Shown here piece by piece: positions 6,431 through 6,484 of a stretch of DNA of 6,484 nt (position 1 is the first letter of the stretch; each line of letters begins with the position of its first letter). This stretch comes from Butyricicoccus_A sp963620595. Its GTDB lineage: Bacteria; Bacillota; Clostridia; Oscillospirales; Butyricicoccaceae. The stretch is taken from NCBI GenBank assembly GCA_963620595.1, contig CAVFAY010000052.1:1-6484 (forward strand), written 5' to 3'. Under the pieces are notes generated by a model that was given only the letters and a program-made list of their open reading frames with translations, had not been told where the DNA came from and made no database searches. Made by a program: the position numbers and the translations under genes.

Positions 6431-6484
6431 TGAAGTGACCCCCAATTGTTAGACAAAAATAAGAATTAAGTGAACTGAACGGTT
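6431..6484. mobile_element. Probable terminal end of an IS3-family (IS150-group-like) insertion sequence, cut by the window edge
   Basis: Bases 6431-6455 begin TGAAGTGACCCCC and end GTTAGACA. This has the layout of IS150-group terminal repeats as I recall them (TG at the tip, a run of C after TGxACTG, and a GTTAGACA/GTTGGACA inner end). The AT-rich DNA after it (6456-6484) has no gene before the window ends. If real, the transposase genes lie to the right. It could instead be a solitary or decayed end. No transposase is visible, so the call rests on the repeat alone. Confidence 0.45.

Overview
The window looks like a chromosomal segment of an endospore-forming Clostridia-type Firmicute, most likely from the Oscillospiraceae/Ruminococcaceae neighbourhood. 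Three things support this: a spoIIGA-sigE sporulation pair, strong AGGAGG-type ribosome binding sites, and mixed GC content (about 54% in the hand-counted flanks of the first gene). The genus cannot be fixed from the sequence alone.

Layout, left to right. A secreted protein of unknown function (36-848) ends at a strong hairpin terminator. Next comes a compact three-gene operon: an ECF-type sigma factor (982-1539), a single-pass membrane protein that looks like its anti-sigma factor with an extracellular DUF4367-like domain (1539-2288), and a small secreted protein (2298-2795). Sigma and anti-sigma overlap by one base (TGATG). After a 112-base gap with no convincing terminator comes the sporulation pair spoIIGA (2908-3753) and sigE (3766-4476). 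These encode the membrane aspartic protease that activates pro-sigma-E and its substrate, the mother-cell sigma factor. A bidirectional hairpin terminator at 4478-4515 separates sigE from the convergent gene pepF (4533-6332, minus strand), an M3B oligoendopeptidase F. At the far right, 6431-6455 resembles a terminal inverted repeat of an IS3-family (IS150-group-like) insertion sequence whose body would lie outside the window.

How the genes fit together. The window holds two 'sigma factor plus membrane regulator' modules in tandem, one for envelope-type signalling (ECF sigma/anti-sigma) and one for sporulation (SpoIIGA/pro-SigE). The spoIIG pair is well conserved, with the catalytic DSGN motif and a pro-sequence ending in a YIG junction. 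The ECF operon is less defined: its third gene and the upstream secreted protein have no function I can assign. No sigG gene follows sigE, although that arrangement is common in Firmicutes.

I do not see a clearly new system. The least explained items are the small secreted third gene of the ECF operon, the sharp GC dip inside the first gene, and possible read-through from the ECF operon into the sporulation pair.
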